DNA from: Parus major
Taxonomy: Eukaryota > Chordata > Aves > Passeriformes > Paridae
DNA length: 64,000 nt
Assembly (NCBI RefSeq): GCF_001522545.3
Contig: NC_031773.1
Location: 43,816,786 to 43,880,785 of the forward strand
Direction: 5' to 3'
The notes below the pieces were generated by a model. The model saw only the letters and a program-made list of their open reading frames with translations, was not told where the DNA came from and did no database searches. Every line of letters begins with the position of its first letter. The stretch's first letter is position 1. Of the stretch, positions 1 through 14,500 are shown one piece after another. The position numbers and the translations under genes were made by a program.

Positions 1-2082
1 TGCTCTTCTTTTAGGATTGGACTAGTTTAGTTCTATAGCATTCTCATTAAATGGGAAAAGGATGATCAAAACAGAGGAGTGGCCCAGCAGAACAGTGTCA
101 GCAGTGTCAAAGCCACCTTGGCCAAAGTGTGAGCTGAGAGGGGTGCACAGCTTTTCATCAGCCTGGTTTAGTCCAGGTGCCCTGGAAGGATTCCTAGGGA
201 GGGTATCTCAGCCTGGTGAGAGAACCACTGCAGCTTACTGTAGCCATCTTTATCCTTAAGGAGATTTAATGTGGGGCAGTAGGATAAATTCAGATATTTG
301 TTGAGGGATGATTGTTCTCAACTGGCATATAGCATGTATGATTTTTTCCTAAAGTTTTTTTTTTTTTAATTTCTGGTTAGAGTTAAAGCTAGGAAAAATT
401 AATTTCAATGTGCCTCTTAATTTGTAACTTTTGTGGTAATGCTCTACTTCATAAGACATCGTGGTTAGTACACCATGGGCCTCCTGAATTTTCCAAAAAG
501 ATTACTTCATTGTAGGGGAAAGTTTATTATTTTGCTATTAGTCTCTATAACGGAATAAATAATTAAAAGATAAAAAGTGATTTAGCTTACCACAGAAATG
601 CACAATGTTTTCAAATGTAGAAATCAGAAGCCTATTTTTACTACTTGTATGAAACAGTAACTAGGAGAAAATCATTTATGAATTGAGAAAGGGAGGTAGA
701 GACTTCTTAGAGATGTATTCAGCCAATTTTGATTCTCTTAAATTATCTTGGGTATTTTCAAGCATTTTTCTTCAGTGGATTCATATTTCAGACAATATTT
801 CTGACAATCTATTTTATGCTTCATTGACTACAAGGTTTGAAATTCTAGCTCATATTGGCACAGTAGTGTCAAATTTGTAGTGATAAATGGATAACTTTTT
901 TTTAAATTTTAAATAGGTCTCTGTTGTTTAATTTGAGATCTGTAATTTTTTTTTTTGGTTCATTACTTCTGCTATTTTTCTGTCCAGGAAAAAGTGATTA
1001 AAAGAGACAGAGGGATCAAGGTGCTTTAGACTTGTCCATGTGAAGAAATGGATTGTCCAAGGGAGGGTGAATGTACTCATGCTATCTATTCATTTTGCTT
1101 TAACAGAATTAATATTATAGTGTTCTGAATTTATTCTTTTTTTTACTGAACCAGCACTGCTACTCTTGGGAATCTGTTTAAAATGTTCTACCCAGGATTC
1201 ATTCTTGGGTAGTATGCTTGCTAATGTTATTTTCATAAGCAGAGATCTTTTATTTAGGTGTATCATGAATTAATTTTCTTGACTTTCAACAGAGTAGTAG
1301 TGTTGCTAAATTATAACCTCCTTATACTTAAAGTGATAATACCTCCTATCATTATTTAAGTATGTTCCACTACCTAATTGTGAGGAGGAGAAAGCTGAAG
1401 AGGAAATTATGCACTGAGAAAATGTTTCTATTTTAGCATGTTCTCTATTATTCTTTATCCATTTTATAACAAACTATATATCTTCAAAAATGGGCCTTGA
1501 ATCTAAAGTTAGTCATGTTTCTTTTCAATATCTATAGAAATTTTCATATTATATTACTCATGTAAGATAATTCTGATCCCAGTCCTTAAGATTGTGTCAA
1601 TTTTTTTTTATTGCTTTTTCTTGAAACTGGTGGAAAATATTCCTAGATTTTCATATGCTGTAATATCTGGGAGAGTCCATTTTTTGTATAGACTACAATT
1701 AAATAGAGAGGACATAGAGTGGGATTATAATATGTCAAGAGGCCAAGAAGACAGTTCCCTACGGGTGGTCAATGAATTGCTTGAGAGGGCTGTTTTATAT
1801 CCAAATAAAATACAAATATCAACTGTTCCTTGAAGTGGAATATAGAGCTTGCTTCTGGAACTGGTGACAATTTCAAGTCATGGTGTGATGAGGAATAGGA
1901 CTGCTCCCCTTATTTGGGTCTTTGGCTTGTGTGTACTTCTGTGCATTACATTTCCTTGTGTATACTTTGTGTTGTGAACTCTTCAAGTTCCTGCTTTTTG
2001 CGTGTATCAAACCTATGTTTTCACCAGGAAAATATATTTGACATTGTTTTTTATTGCCATTTGTCCAGGAAGCCATCATAGT
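1..2082. other. Gene-less AT-rich stretch
   Basis: I see no gene here. The sequence is AT-rich and unique-looking, with a T13 tract at 355-367 and shorter T runs near 900-960 and 1138-1145. The small open frames at 62-259, 683-880 and 1594-1833 have no recognisable protein motif and no convincing splice borders, so I read them as chance. The CR1 block begins at its right end. Confidence 0.7.
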
Positions 2083-2278
2083 GAATCACAGGATCATGGA
2101 CTATCCTGAGCTGGAAGGGACTCAAAAATCAACTCCTCATTCCACATGGGGCAACATAAAAGTTAAACTTAATGTGTAAGAGTGTTCAAACACTCTTGAA
2201 CGCTTCCAGGCTTGGATCCATGACTTCCCTGGTGAGCTTGTTTCAGTTCCTAATCACGTTTTCAGTGAAGAGCGTTTT
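2083..2278 (-). mobile_element. CR1 LINE fragment (3' end), first of two in tandem
   Basis: The plus strand shows the reverse complement of a CR1 3' terminus. It starts with 'gaatcacaggatcatgg', then 'atcctgagctggaaggga', and further on the diagnostic 'cttgaacgcttccaggct' and 'cttccctggtgagcttgtt'. The order and spacing match the reverse-complemented 3' untranslated end of avian CR1. The copy is severely 5'-truncated, as is usual for CR1, and carries no open reading frame. It is moderately diverged from the consensus I remember. The right end, its truncated 5' side, abuts a second CR1. The exact subfamily cannot be assigned without a RepeatMasker run. Confidence 0.88.
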
Positions 2279-2565
2279 CTGAATCACAGAGTCAAAGAAT
2301 ACCATGTTGGAAGGGTTCTCAAGGGTCACCTGGTCCAACCATTCTTAGCAAAAGCACTGTCTCAACACGATGGCCCAGCACCATGTCCAGCCAAAGTGTC
2401 CAGTGCTGAGGAAATCACCACTTCTCTGGGGAAGTCATTCCAATGCTTGATTGTCCTTATTGTGAAAAATTCTCCTTGTGTGACCAACAAGGATCTCCCC
2501 AGCAGTAGCTTGTACCCATTAAACTTTGTCTTTTCCGTGTGACTGCTTGTAAGAAGAGCTTCCTT
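2279..2565 (-). mobile_element. CR1 LINE fragment, second of two in tandem
   Basis: A new CR1 3' terminus begins with 'gaatcacagagtcaaagaat' and continues with 'ttggaagggttctcaaggg' and 'cacctggtccaacc'. It then shows the variant 'gcaaaagcactgtctcaa', 'gatggcccagcacc' and 'agcttgtacccatt', typical of a different CR1 subfamily (J/X-like, from memory) from the copy on its left. It is 5'-truncated and noncoding. The similarity fades near 2565, so that border is approximate. Both copies lie in the same orientation. Confidence 0.88.
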
Positions 2566-5500
2566 TCAAAGTGGTTTCACAAATCTGATCGATTCTAGAA
2601 ATGCTAAACTGTTATGTTGCAGTACAAACAGAAAATCTTTTAGTTAAGTAAAGATGAAATGTTTCAACTGGCACATATTGATGTGCAAATGTATGTGTAT
2701 ATATAAATATTCATATATGTAAAACACAGTCTTATGTATATAATACTTATATCATGAGTAAGTGAGCAATATAAAACTTACATCATGAACTGTGATAATA
2801 ATGTGCTAAAACGTGAATGGAAATTCCAGCATAACCAGGTGACACTTTGTCCTCAAAATTCTGGTTGAAAAGCTATTATTTTACCATTTTCTTTACTGTT
2901 ACAAATTCAAGAAAGGTCTTTCAATATAAGTAAGAATAAGGGGGAAATAAAAGTACACAACCCCTTTTCTTTAGGATTTTTTTGGTAGGGCTTACTGTTG
3001 AATTTCAAAGGCAGGTGCATTTGAGGAAATGTTGGTTGGTATTCCAAAGTGTGCTGACCTTACCACTATAAGTTATTGATATCACAAATTGTCTCAAATA
3101 TTACTGTGAGATCACTATCCCACTCTGAGGTTTGATTATAATTGGCTAATAAGTTAAAAAATCACTGTACCTAGAAAAAAAACATGATCTCATTACGCCT
3201 GATTTCCTAAGAAATCAGTCCAAAGTGTTAAGACAGAAAGATGTGGTGCTTATGGTGTTAAATATGTTTAGCATTTAGTGTTTTCAAAGAGAACTAAAGA
3301 TTTTTTTGGGCTGGGAGTGAGGATTGATTGCTGGTGAATCGCATATATAATTCGTCAGTTGTCCTCATGTATTTTGATACTTGCGAATTTGTAACGTAGG
3401 CAATGACACTTGAAAACAAAATGATTCTCCTCCTCTTCTTTTTCTCACTGATTTTCTTTAACTTCATCTGTGTTGCCAGAAAGGAGCTGGAAGGAAGGGA
3501 ATTTGGATGAATTTATCTGTCATGAGGGGAAAAGAAAGGCAAGGAAGAGCTTCTAATGTTTTAGCATGCATTAGAATGTTAATAGACAATTATCATAATT
3601 AAATAAAAACATTCTGGTTCCTTAGTAGTGTGCCAGTTTTCAAAAAGCAAGTATTCCTTGTTGTCTCTTACTTGAGAGCTATAAATCAATTTGTCTACTA
3701 AATCCAGGAGATGTCAAAGCACATGTTTTATTTATCATGGTGTGTTCATCTATTTGTCTTCTTCTTTATTGAAAATGTGGGTTGGTTTGAGACTTAAAAT
3801 TGTTAATTTGCTACCCTCTCTCTCTACTTGAATGTCCTTTATTTTCATGTGCAGTCAAAGAACCATGAGTATAAGCCTCCATGCTGTGCGTATAAATAAC
3901 TCCTCTAGCAACTGGAAAGAATTAAAACACGGCATTAGCAGCAAAAGCTGCATTAGTTGGATGGTTTACCCAGGATACGCTGATAAACTTGTATCTATTT
4001 AAGAAAGATCTAATTAGGATCCTTTTGTTACATAAACTAAACCATTTTATTATAATGAAACATACATAAAATAATGAATAGAACATAATTTTTTATAATT
4101 TCATTCAAATGAGATGACTTAAAGGTAATTTCTACATTTTAAGCATTTAGTTTCATGACATTTTCTAGCAATTCACCAATTATAATGCCTCAAATGTTTG
4201 TCATTATTAAGAAACATTTAATGTAAGATTAGATTAGTCATAAATATTTTATAGGGAAAAAAATTATATTATTTCAGGTACATCCCAACATCTTTATGCC
4301 TGTAATTCTGTGCATCTGCATACAAATAAAAGGGATGCTTTGTTAGCATATTGCACTCCTACTATATCCTTCTGTTGTGGGTGAGTCAGTCTTGAAGATT
4401 GTCTTGATTTTGCTTCCAAAGTCTAAAGCTAGATACATTTTGGGATGACTTTTCTTCCCTTTCTCTGTACTGTCATCCCAGCAGCCTTTGAAGTTGTGGC
4501 TGTTCCCAGGCATTTGAAGATCTGTCCTTGACTGTCCATAGCATGGCTCTGTCACAGTAAGGGACAGGTCTGGCAGCCTCCTTGTTTTTCTAGACCACTA
4601 GGACAGATATGCCATTTTGGCTTATTTTGTAATGAAAAACTGAAGTACTACAATTTTAAGTGATGGTGTAGAGTTTTGATGGGCTGTGGCACAGAGGTGC
4701 TTTGCTCAGTACCTTTAATTACCTTTTGAACTGCAACACTGTTGAGGCATTGGTCTTCCCAGGGAAGACAAGATCTGCACCATGGCAGTCTCATATGAGG
4801 GAAAATCAGTCTTCGTGGATCAAGCCAGTAAAGAGTAAAGGGGAAGGTGGAAAGAAGGAAACGGCATTTTATTTCATATTTAACAGCAGGATTGCTGCAA
4901 ACATAAATATTTTAATTTTTAGGCACACATTTTAAGAAAAAAAATAGTTAATCTCCCAAGGAAACAAGAAATATTCTGTAGGGGTTTTCCCTCTTCATTC
5001 TCTTTGCTCTTCTTGTCAAAGAACTGCATACCAACCTGCTTCTGGCCCATTGTGCCCTCATCCCTCCTGATTATACTCTCATTTTTATGACCCAAACAGC
5101 AGTCCCAAAAGCTCCTTTCTCAGGGGCTTGTGGCATGTATCTGGGCTGTGACTCACCTGCAGCACTCTGGGCATCACTTGGTTGGTGACATTAAGGACAC
5201 CCTGCCTTACAGCAAACAGAGCCTAACTGAGGAGCTGCTGGTGTGAGCCCTAGGCAGGAGCTGGACGTGGGCAGCAGCAGCAGGAGCAGCCTGGTGTGGA
5301 GCTTCCTGGAGAACACCCACAGTTTTACAAAGCAATAGCACATCTCAGAAGAGATGCTTGGTAAGATCTCTCTGCTGTGTGCTTTAGGGGTGTTTGTCAC
5401 TGTAGAAGTTTAATAAGCTTGAAGGAATCGTAGTGTCTGCTCTGGAGCCTGTCTGCTCCGTTTATTCTCTTGCTATCTGAGCACAAAACAATGCTGGGTG

Positions 5501-8089
5501 ATTCTATTTGGATCCCACATTAACCAAATTTCTATCAGTGACTTAAAATATAAATAATATTAGCTGCTAAACAAAGTAGTGTTTCACAGAACCATTTAAA
5601 ACTGTCTAATCAAATGAAATAAGAAATAATTTCTTGTAAGGTTGTTTTTTAGTTTATGTCTAGCCTCTGTTTTCTGCAGTTTTGTGCATCTATAAATTCT
5701 GCCAAGTCTGTTATTTTCAATAGACAATATTGGTCTTCCTTTGAAAGTTTGATTTGCTGCCTATGAGATTTCTTGATATATAGTAGAAGTTTAGTTATGA
5801 CTTAAGCTTAAAAGAAATACAACCTTGACTGTTTCATTGCCTCTTGATAACCTTAAAAATATGTGTGGTCCACATGCTACCACCTGGGTGTTGAAGCAGC
5901 AGCATTTCTTTTAAAAATGAACACAATTATTAAGAAAGATAAGGGGCTAAAATAATAAAAAAATAAAAAAAATATATATATTCTTATGTAGAACATGTGA
6001 TTCTTATGTTTTTAAAATAGTCTTAGCTGTATACTTGGCAGCAATTTCTTAAAATTTTATTTTCATTCAGCTGTGGATTCCCCTTAGTCATCTATACTAA
6101 CGCAAGCAGCAGTCCCCATTCAATGCATACAAGGCTTTTAGTAAGTTGTAAGGGTAAGAATAGTGTCTTTGCTTTTTAAATTTTCCCTTTTGTTAGCAAA
6201 CATATTGGAAAGAGAGAGAGAATAGGCTGGCAATGTCCTTTCTTAGTGTTTAATGAAATGCTGTTAAAAATCAACAGTATGACAGAATTTATTTCCTTCC
6301 AGCAGAAACAAAAGGAAAACAAAGTTGTTTACAATAACACCATTTTACCGTTTATTTCCCTTTTTTCACTATATGATAAACACCATATTTCTTGTGTAAG
6401 AAGACCATTTCTCTTCTCATACACCCTGTGAAGTAATTACAGCCATTAGTTCCTTGGTGCCCATTCTGCTGGTACTAATGAAATCTCTTCTACTTATTTA
6501 TCTTGTGGTTAACTTTACTTTGGAGCCTCGGAATGGCATAAACATTGATTGAAACTTTTCACAGGTTTTGTGCCTGAGCTCTTTCCCTTGTTGGCTTCTC
6601 CGGTGCATACATCCAGGCCACAGCCTGTCCCTCTGCAGGGGTGTGTGTTCGAGGTCTCTCCCTGTCACCAGAAGTCTCTTTTGACAACACATGAGGAAAC
6701 TGTGTGTTTAACCTTTCCACCCCAAAGTTTAATTTCAGCAAAACTAACAGTTCAGAAAGTGATTAATGAGGGTGATAAGCAGGCTGACAAGGCAGATAGT
6801 ATTGACTTTATTAACCTGTTTAACTAGGGAACTGGGTAAAAAAAACCCATAAAAATTAAATGTAACCTCTAATGCTTCCTTTTCATGTTTTATAGGAAGT
6901 GGGAATCACTCACAGTAAATTATAGTTCCAAAGAAAATTTATGCCATTATGACAAATGCAATATAAATAGGTAGATAGGCTGGCTTTCACTGCTGCCTTT
7001 TACTAAGTCATTGTCCTGCCCCAGATTGACTGCACTGTAGTGATTCATAGATAATGTCTTGTAATGAATGAGCATAATTCTGGTGGAACTTGGAAACTGG
7101 TAGTTAAGCTTGTTTTAAAAACACTTATTTCTTTTAGTGGTACTGTAGAAGCTGAAACTAAAATAAGAACAGAAGTCTCCTCCTTTTCTCCTTCAAATTC
7201 TTTTGGAAAGAACACAACATTTGACTCTCACGTCTTATAGAGGTATAAAAAGGCAGATATCCCTCTGGTTGCAATCTCCATCTTAATTAATTAGAAAAAC
7301 CTGAAGAGCTACTTGGGTTTGTGTGTTGTTGGAACCAGAAGCTGGAGATTAGCAGTCTCATCTGTGGTAGTCCTGGTCTCCATCTTAGAAGCTAAACAGA
7401 ATCAAAAAAAAGCTCTTAACTTTTGGGTTCATTTTTATATTAAAAGTAAATTTTTTTGAAACTCAAGTCAGGAAATGGAAAAATGAATGTTCTCAGGGTA
7501 ACACTAGCTCAGCCTCTTATACAAATAGATTTTTTCCCCCGGTAGATTTCTAAAGCTTATTGTATTACCATTTGTTTTGCTCTGCATGGAAGGAATTCCC
7601 TTCCTTGCAAGGTATACACTGCCTTCTGTACACTGTCAATGGCTAAACAGTACTAATAGCAATGATTAAAGGATCAGATGTACAGTTCAATTAGTAGAAG
7701 TGGGTTTTAATTTCCTGAGCCTTGATTGGGGATGATATTGATGTAACCTTTATTTTAACTGTGTATATGTTTTGAAATGTAAATATAAAACAATGCATCC
7801 AGAAAATGTCATCAGGCATGAGTGAGATGCGCTAGACTGTGTATCCCTCCAACGCAAGAGCAAACAGAAAAGAAAGAAGCAGCTAAGTCATTCGATATCC
7901 TGTGCTTCTCTCAGGTCTGCATCACAGCCTTATCTTCCTTCCTTTCATCACACACAGCTCACATATCATTACCCACCCCCACACAAGCAATTTTGTTATC
8001 AGCCACAATTATTATTTGCCAACACACTGAATAGAAATTATAGAACTGAAATTTAGAAATTAAAGCTGTCATGTAGTTCAACTGCACTC
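2566..8089. other. Gene-less AT-rich stretch
   Basis: No supported gene. The stretch contains AT-rich tracts (for example 2697-2730 and 5955-5985), a short purine tract near 6210, and a (CAG)n-like patch at about 5271-5292 inside a slightly GC-richer interval (5100-5400). A good minus-strand splice-donor match (GCAG|GTGAGT, reverse complement of 5151-5160) lies next to that patch, but I found no matching acceptor. The open frame at 6549-6827 and its minus-strand counterparts overlap one another and show no motif. Confidence 0.65.
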
Positions 8090-8530
8090 CGCATATTTCT
8101 GCTCATGAGCTGTGCTGACCACCGCCAGCTCGGCAATGAGATCATGTAGAAGGGCTTTTTAAAGTTTGGGGTTTTTCTGCACTTCTGAGGACCGAGGAAG
8201 AGCCCTCAGCATTGAGTGTGCTGCCCTCTGCTGCGTCCCTGCTCATGGGGACCGTCCCTCACCCGGGCCAGGAACTGCTTTGCAAGACCAGGGCTGATGG
8301 AGATGAGGCCAAGCAAGAAGCAGCAAGATGTGGGTCTGCCTACAGCATAGCACAGGAGCAGGCCATGGGCTGGAGCTTAAATCCAGCTTCTAAGCTGTAT
8401 GAGGGGCAGAGGCAGCAGCACTTTTCCCAGCAGTGTTACTGGAGCTAGCCGTGAGCAGCTAAAGCCCAGGATGGGCCAGGAGAAAGAGCCCTGCCTGAAG
8501 CACAAAGGCATCCTGCAGCCTGTCATAACC
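8090..8530. other. GC-richer unique patch without recognised gene
   Basis: This interval is clearly GC-richer than its flanks by eye, with several purine-rich and CAG/CTG-rich words and a few retained CpGs around 8215-8265. A 78-codon plus-strand frame (8212-8448) runs through it. Its start codon is not ATG and no domain is recognisable. It could be a decayed repeat, a noncoding exon or a regulatory patch. I cannot tell which. Confidence 0.45.
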
Positions 8531-11500
8531 TTTCTCTCCAGAGAGGAATGTATCAATGTAAATAGAGTTTAATTACTGTCTCTTCATTCCCTGTTGAGAA
8601 ATGGTGAGAGAATGGAACCAGGACACGTGGAATTGGCACCAGTGGGAAATTATCCCAAGTATCATTCGTCTCTTATTGGCCACTTCTGAAACCTACGCAG
8701 TGAGATTTACCATCATCAGAAAAGAAAATGTGGGTCTGAACTTTGCAGATCTGATGACAATTCTGATCTTAGTGATTATTGTTGTCAGGGGAAAAAGGAG
8801 GAGGTGATGCCTTGTGTGGGAAAATAGGACTGAATGAAAACTGAGCTGGAGAAAAGTCAAATCTGAGAATGCTTTAATACCCTAAAGTCTTGTAATAGAC
8901 CTATGGCAACTCCAGAACTCCTGCTTGGATTTAAGAAAATAAGCTCCCATCCAGTATTTGACACTTCTGCTACTCCCTGAAATTGTAAATTTTCCCCTCC
9001 TGTGTTAAGGTTTATGAACTGCAATAGCAACCTAAATATTTCACCTTTCTTTTGTCATTTTGTTTCTGTAGGAGTTGGGAAGCTGAGTTGTTTAATATAT
9101 GAAAAGTGGATAACTAAGAGATCTCAATTCCTTCCTTAATGGAATGTGAATGCCAAGAGTAGCTAATAATGAGGAGACTTGCATTTGTTGAGTTTTAAGG
9201 AGACAAAAGTGTTTTTCTCCTTTGTTTCCACTGGAAAGGAATAGCAAATAGGAAGCAATGTAGTAATACTAATATTGGTCAAAGAAGAGGATATATTACA
9301 ACAATTTAATTCTACATGTTCATTAAAGAATGGCTAATTGAAGGTCAAACAGCTAAAAAAAAGTGCCCTCAGGACTCTTTTTGTCCCTGCAGCTCATTGC
9401 ATGGAACGGTAACTTTCGCTTCATCTCAGTATTAATAAGGTGATCCGTTTTATTTCCTAAAAATGAATTAAATATGGTGAATTTTCCTTTTTATAGGAAG
9501 ATAGCAGAAAGAATATTAGAAAAAATCAAATCTAGAACTGTTATTTGGGTATCTTTCTGTCTGTGAGGAGGACCCCTGTGGTGTTATATTCAGAGACATT
9601 TATTCACAGTCTCAAAGTGAATCTTTCCTCAAAGATCTAAATTTCAGTTGTCAAAACTTTCTCCTTTCAGATATAGCAACAGAAGACTTTAAAGCCATGG
9701 GAATAACCTTTGGCTTGAATTTAAATGCATATCTCCAGGGACTTTAAACTCAAATCAGACTGCTTTCTACCCAACAGATTTTGCAGGTAATACAATATAG
9801 TTCAGAAATTCTTTTCAGAGTCATGCCTTGCCCAATCCACCACCACATACACTATGAGTAAGGTGAAAGAAGAACCCTCAGTACTCCAGGCAGACACTTA
9901 AAACTCCTTTTGTTTACATTCCCTTGCATTGGTTCTTTTTTACTCTACACCAAATTGCATGTCTTTGGCAACAGTTGCTTGTTTCCATCTCTCTTGTAAA
10001 CTGAGTTACTCATAGCTGTCTCCTGGTTTCATGGTACACAGCACTTCGCTCCAACTTTGCTTCCTTTGTTTTGGCTGGTGTGCTTAAGAATTCTGAAAGT
10101 GTTTTTCCGTTTCAGAAGAGGAGGGCTCTGAAAACACAGGCAAGTCATCGCAACCGGATGTGGCATGAGAGTTTTGTTGGCTGTGAGCACGCTGAGGAGC
10201 TGTAACAAGGATTGTAAATCTCTGTAGAACGTAGATGTGTGTCCAGTCCTGGCTGTGGCCTGTGTGTGCACACATAGGACCTTCTCTGTGCAGACCTCCC
10301 CAATTCACCTTGTGCAGCTTTTCTCCTACACAAGAGGTTTCTGGGACCATCACTGTTCATAACCATCATTAAACATTAAGGAATGATAATCCAGTGTCCT
10401 TGCAGGCAATAATTATAATTTTGGTTTCAGCTGTGCTGTGGATGTGTTGTGTTCATCTCAATCTGACTTCTGTAGCACTGGCTGCTGTTAGATACCAGAC
10501 AGAAGATGGTCTTCACAGGTGATGTGCTTCTGTTTCTCAAAAATGTTCTGAAAGAAGCGTTGCTCAGCCTTCCAGCTGGAGTGCCACAGCAGTCATATAC
10601 TTCCAGGGAATTGAATACTGTGGGGAGTGTGGGTTAAAATGCTCATGAGCAGCACATATAAGTGTCATTAACTGAAAAAAATTAACCTGTTATTTTTACA
10701 TGTGTTGAAAAGGAGCAGCCTAAGCCAGCAGTTCATCCCATCATGGGCAGCAGTAAAATAGTGATGCACAATTCTACCAAACCAGAGAACCCATCCTATC
10801 CAAGTCTTCACTTGCATCACACTGTGCAGTGTTGATTTTTTTTTTTATCCAGCATAAACATTAAAAAGGAACAGAAACAAAACAAAAAAGCCACAAACCC
10901 TCAAGGTCAGTCAGTCTAAATAATGACAGGCAATACAAATGCATTTTATACATAAACAGAAAAGGAGTGGGGAAGGTCTTTCTCATTATGCCAAATGGCA
11001 GTCTGGCTATGATTTAATGCATTTGAAATTAAGTCTGTCTCTTCAGCTGTACATTTTTACTGGGTCTGCAGAACAGACTGGCAGACAGTGTGAGCAGATG
11101 CTTCTGGTTGGATCAGGATAAATTTCTTTGTGCTGGCTTTTTCATCTGATAAAATCTTTTGAATCTTTTTGCAGCAGTGAGCTTTAGGTGTTTTCCAGCT
11201 GAAGTGTTGGACCAAATGAACCTATTAGTGTATCATTCTAAGGAGCCCATAAAGGCAGCTTCTGTTTAAAGATCTCTGCTTACTGCATAGGTAAAGAACA
11301 AATATGAGTCTATGACTTCTCATAGTTTCTTTCTCATTCTTTCCATTTTTTCACGGTACCTAAAAAAATGTTATTTTTCTTGTGAATTCTTGTGATTTTT
11401 TTCACCCAGTCAGTGCAACATCTGGTCCTTTAGGGATTTACAGTATGTGAAATCAACACCTTATTTCATAAGTAACCCAAAGAAAAGGAGAATATGGTTT

Positions 11501-14500
11501 GGTGCCTTTTTTTCTTCAGAATTAGGAGAAGTAGTAACCTACTCTTCTTCCTGCTTCCTTGTGTGTGTGTGTATATGTTCCTGGACAGTTCTAGTGGTAA
11601 GATTTTTATTGATAGTCAAACTCAAAGTCCCAGATCCCTGTTTCTATCCCACAAGCAGACCCTGAGAACAATGACCTTTTCCTGAAGAGTGGGAAAACAT
11701 ATTATGCACCATTTATTATGCTTTGTCATCTATCATACTTCTATATATAATAATAAAAAGCGCTTCCAGAATGACATAAGTCATAAGTATAGCCAAAACC
11801 ATGCCTGAGTACCATTGACCAAACATATTAGAGGTGTAATTCATTATTGTTTATATGAACAGTTCAAAAGCTTAAATTTTTACTTTAAACAAAAAAATTA
11901 TCTATAATCTCTAAAAAATGATTATGCTTCCTGAAAAATTCAAATAAATTGAATTTAATGGAAAATAACAACAACAAAAAAAAGAAAATAAAAAGGAGTT
12001 TAAAATGTCCTTGTTGATAATTCTCTATATGCGTGATTTTTCTTTGTTCCTCCTTTTTGTTCCTTTTCTTTTTTTTTTTCTACTTAGGAGCTTTGTTATC
12101 TGGGTCTTTAGTTCTTCCTGCTCCTTTCATATCTTAGCTACTCTTTCAGCAAGAGTTTATGGCCTGTGAGCCAATTGCCTTTTTCTTCTTTAATTATGGA
12201 AGTTGAAGGCCACTTTGTCTGCCCTGAGTGCTTAATTGAAGGAGGACCATGCTTGCTTTTTTGTTCCTGCCTAGCTTGCCAAGAGTATGGTGCGCTGCAC
12301 AGAAGGGACAACAGCTTCTTTGGTGATTTCTTTTTAACTAGCATCCTGAAGTAAAATGGGGAGCCAATAAAGAGATTATAGCACTGTGTCCCTTATTTAG
12401 GAAGGTTTGTGATGGCCTAGTCTAGGCTAAGTATATGTAGAATGCTTTTCAGTTTTTCTTTCGCCTTGGTCGAAGATACGAAAAATACTTTTTTTTAAGG
12501 AGTTCACTTAATATATATCCTGTGTCTCTCTCTTTTCCTCTGTACTAAAAGAGGGAAGGGGTTATATTGACAAAGAAATCTCCTACTTTCTACTCTTTCA
12601 TCACTAAGTGATATTTTTCTCATTTATTTATTTTGAAAGAAGCATATGTGTGGTCACTGCAAGCTGCTTTGGCCTTTTATATTCCATTCCTATAAATCAG
12701 CCAGAATGTGACTTTGAAAGATAATTATCTCTATTCAAGTTTTATTATTTATTTGCCTTCGTATGTTTGCCCAATTTGATATCTGAATGAGTCATTATTT
12801 TATAGAAGGCATGTCTTTAAAATTATTCAATACAGTGATAAGATTTCTAAGCAGGGAATTTGAATTACTCTTACAGTATTTATGCTAAAATGACAATCAA
12901 GCACTCTAGTTTTACCCTGAGATACTTGCTAAATTGGTAGTGGGATTGAACTTGGCTCTGACTTTTCAGAACATGCAGATCTTATGACTGAGTCATGAAG
13001 GGTGAACTGTCACATATCAAAGCTTAATTATTGCTTAAGTTTTTCCTTCAGTCATTCTCTTATTTGCTCATACTAAAGGAAAAATATTTCCTGTTGTGAT
13101 GTCTTTTATTTTCCCAGGAACAAATCCAGTGATGCCAAAGGAAGCTGTAATTTCAGTTTAGTGACAGAATACAAAAAAAAGTGAAAATTCTGTTATGCTA
13201 TGAATATTGGTTATAAATTACATTGTCTCATGTAAGCACTTGGGACTTCTGTTTTCTTATTCTTTTTAGTGCATCATTTTTTCACAATATTGGAAGCCTG
13301 GCCATGTGCAGAGATTTTCTTATCTAAGGATACCAGCTGTTTACTGGAGGATGAAACTAGTTGTTCCTTTCTCAAGCAATGTCTGTCACAAGGAGACAAA
13401 AATGTGTGTATGACTTGATTTGTTTTCATAATGACGAATGTAGTTTAGTTAGGAAATTGATTATAAAAATAGAAACCAGGCTTTGAAAAGCAATTTGAAG
13501 ATATGGTGTAGATCTGTTATGATCATTTTAAGACTACTGAGAATATTTCACTTACGTAGTTAATCTTTTCAGTGTCTAGCAATAATGTTAATGTGGGAAG
13601 CCAATGTTGAGAGTAGGATGCACGCTTGGCTGATATGCACCCAAATTATATGCTAACTACTTAATGCATTATTTCCATGGAATGAGTACATAGAATGCAA
13701 ATGTAATATAAAGCTGAGACATTAATCTTCAGAATATACAAGTATGAGCACAGAGGAGCAGTAATCTCATTTAGGCTCCCTTCAAATAATGTCGAGAGAG
13801 GATTTTGACTCTCTACTGGTTTAGAGGCATAAGCAACAATTTGAGAGTCAGGATCTATCGGATTCAGGCTACCCTTGTAGCATGTTTCAAATCCCAGCCT
13901 TGAAATATCTCAAAGCCTAGGCTGAAAGAAATATCCCTTGTATCAAGGGAGTACTGTCTTTGTATGACCCAGACAGGGGCTGGGCTCTATGTCATGCTAT
14001 TCCTCCAGTCCTTCATGTGGTCAGTGTTGCTCACTGTTACTCTGTATTAATTATGACCAAATTAAGGAATCATCCTCTCTGTAGCCATGGAAGAACTCTC
14101 TACCTGTTGATATGAACAAACTACTTGATGATTAATTTACAAAATGTATGCACGTTGCCTAGGCAGACCAGTTAATTCAAATTTGCTCAAGACTTTGATA
14201 ATGTTCTCAGCACACTGCTGTCTTCTTTGAAAGTTCTTCCACCAAATGAAGAAATGAAGCAGGTGTCATTTAAACAAACCAGCATATGCAAAAAATAAAG
14301 TTATCTTGGTCTTATATATGTTAGTTTGTCTTTTAGCATGCTAGAATTGTAAACTTTCAAGTTCAGTTTTGTGTTTATACAATCACTTCTGTGGTCATTT
14401 TGCTTTCTTGACAAATCTAAGACAGATGCAAGGTGTGCACCGACAACAGGCCAAGGAGGTGACCTGAATATTTTAGCATGAGACTTGCTTTCTGTGATTT

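Noticed and set aside
5151..5400. Minus-strand donor match (GCAG|GTGAGT) beside a leucine-rich minus frame
   Set aside because: No acceptor found at a sensible distance, and the Leu run comes from a CAG-type repeat.
13934..13950. 7-bp hairpin TCCCTTG/CAAGGGA
   Set aside because: Too short to be meaningful.
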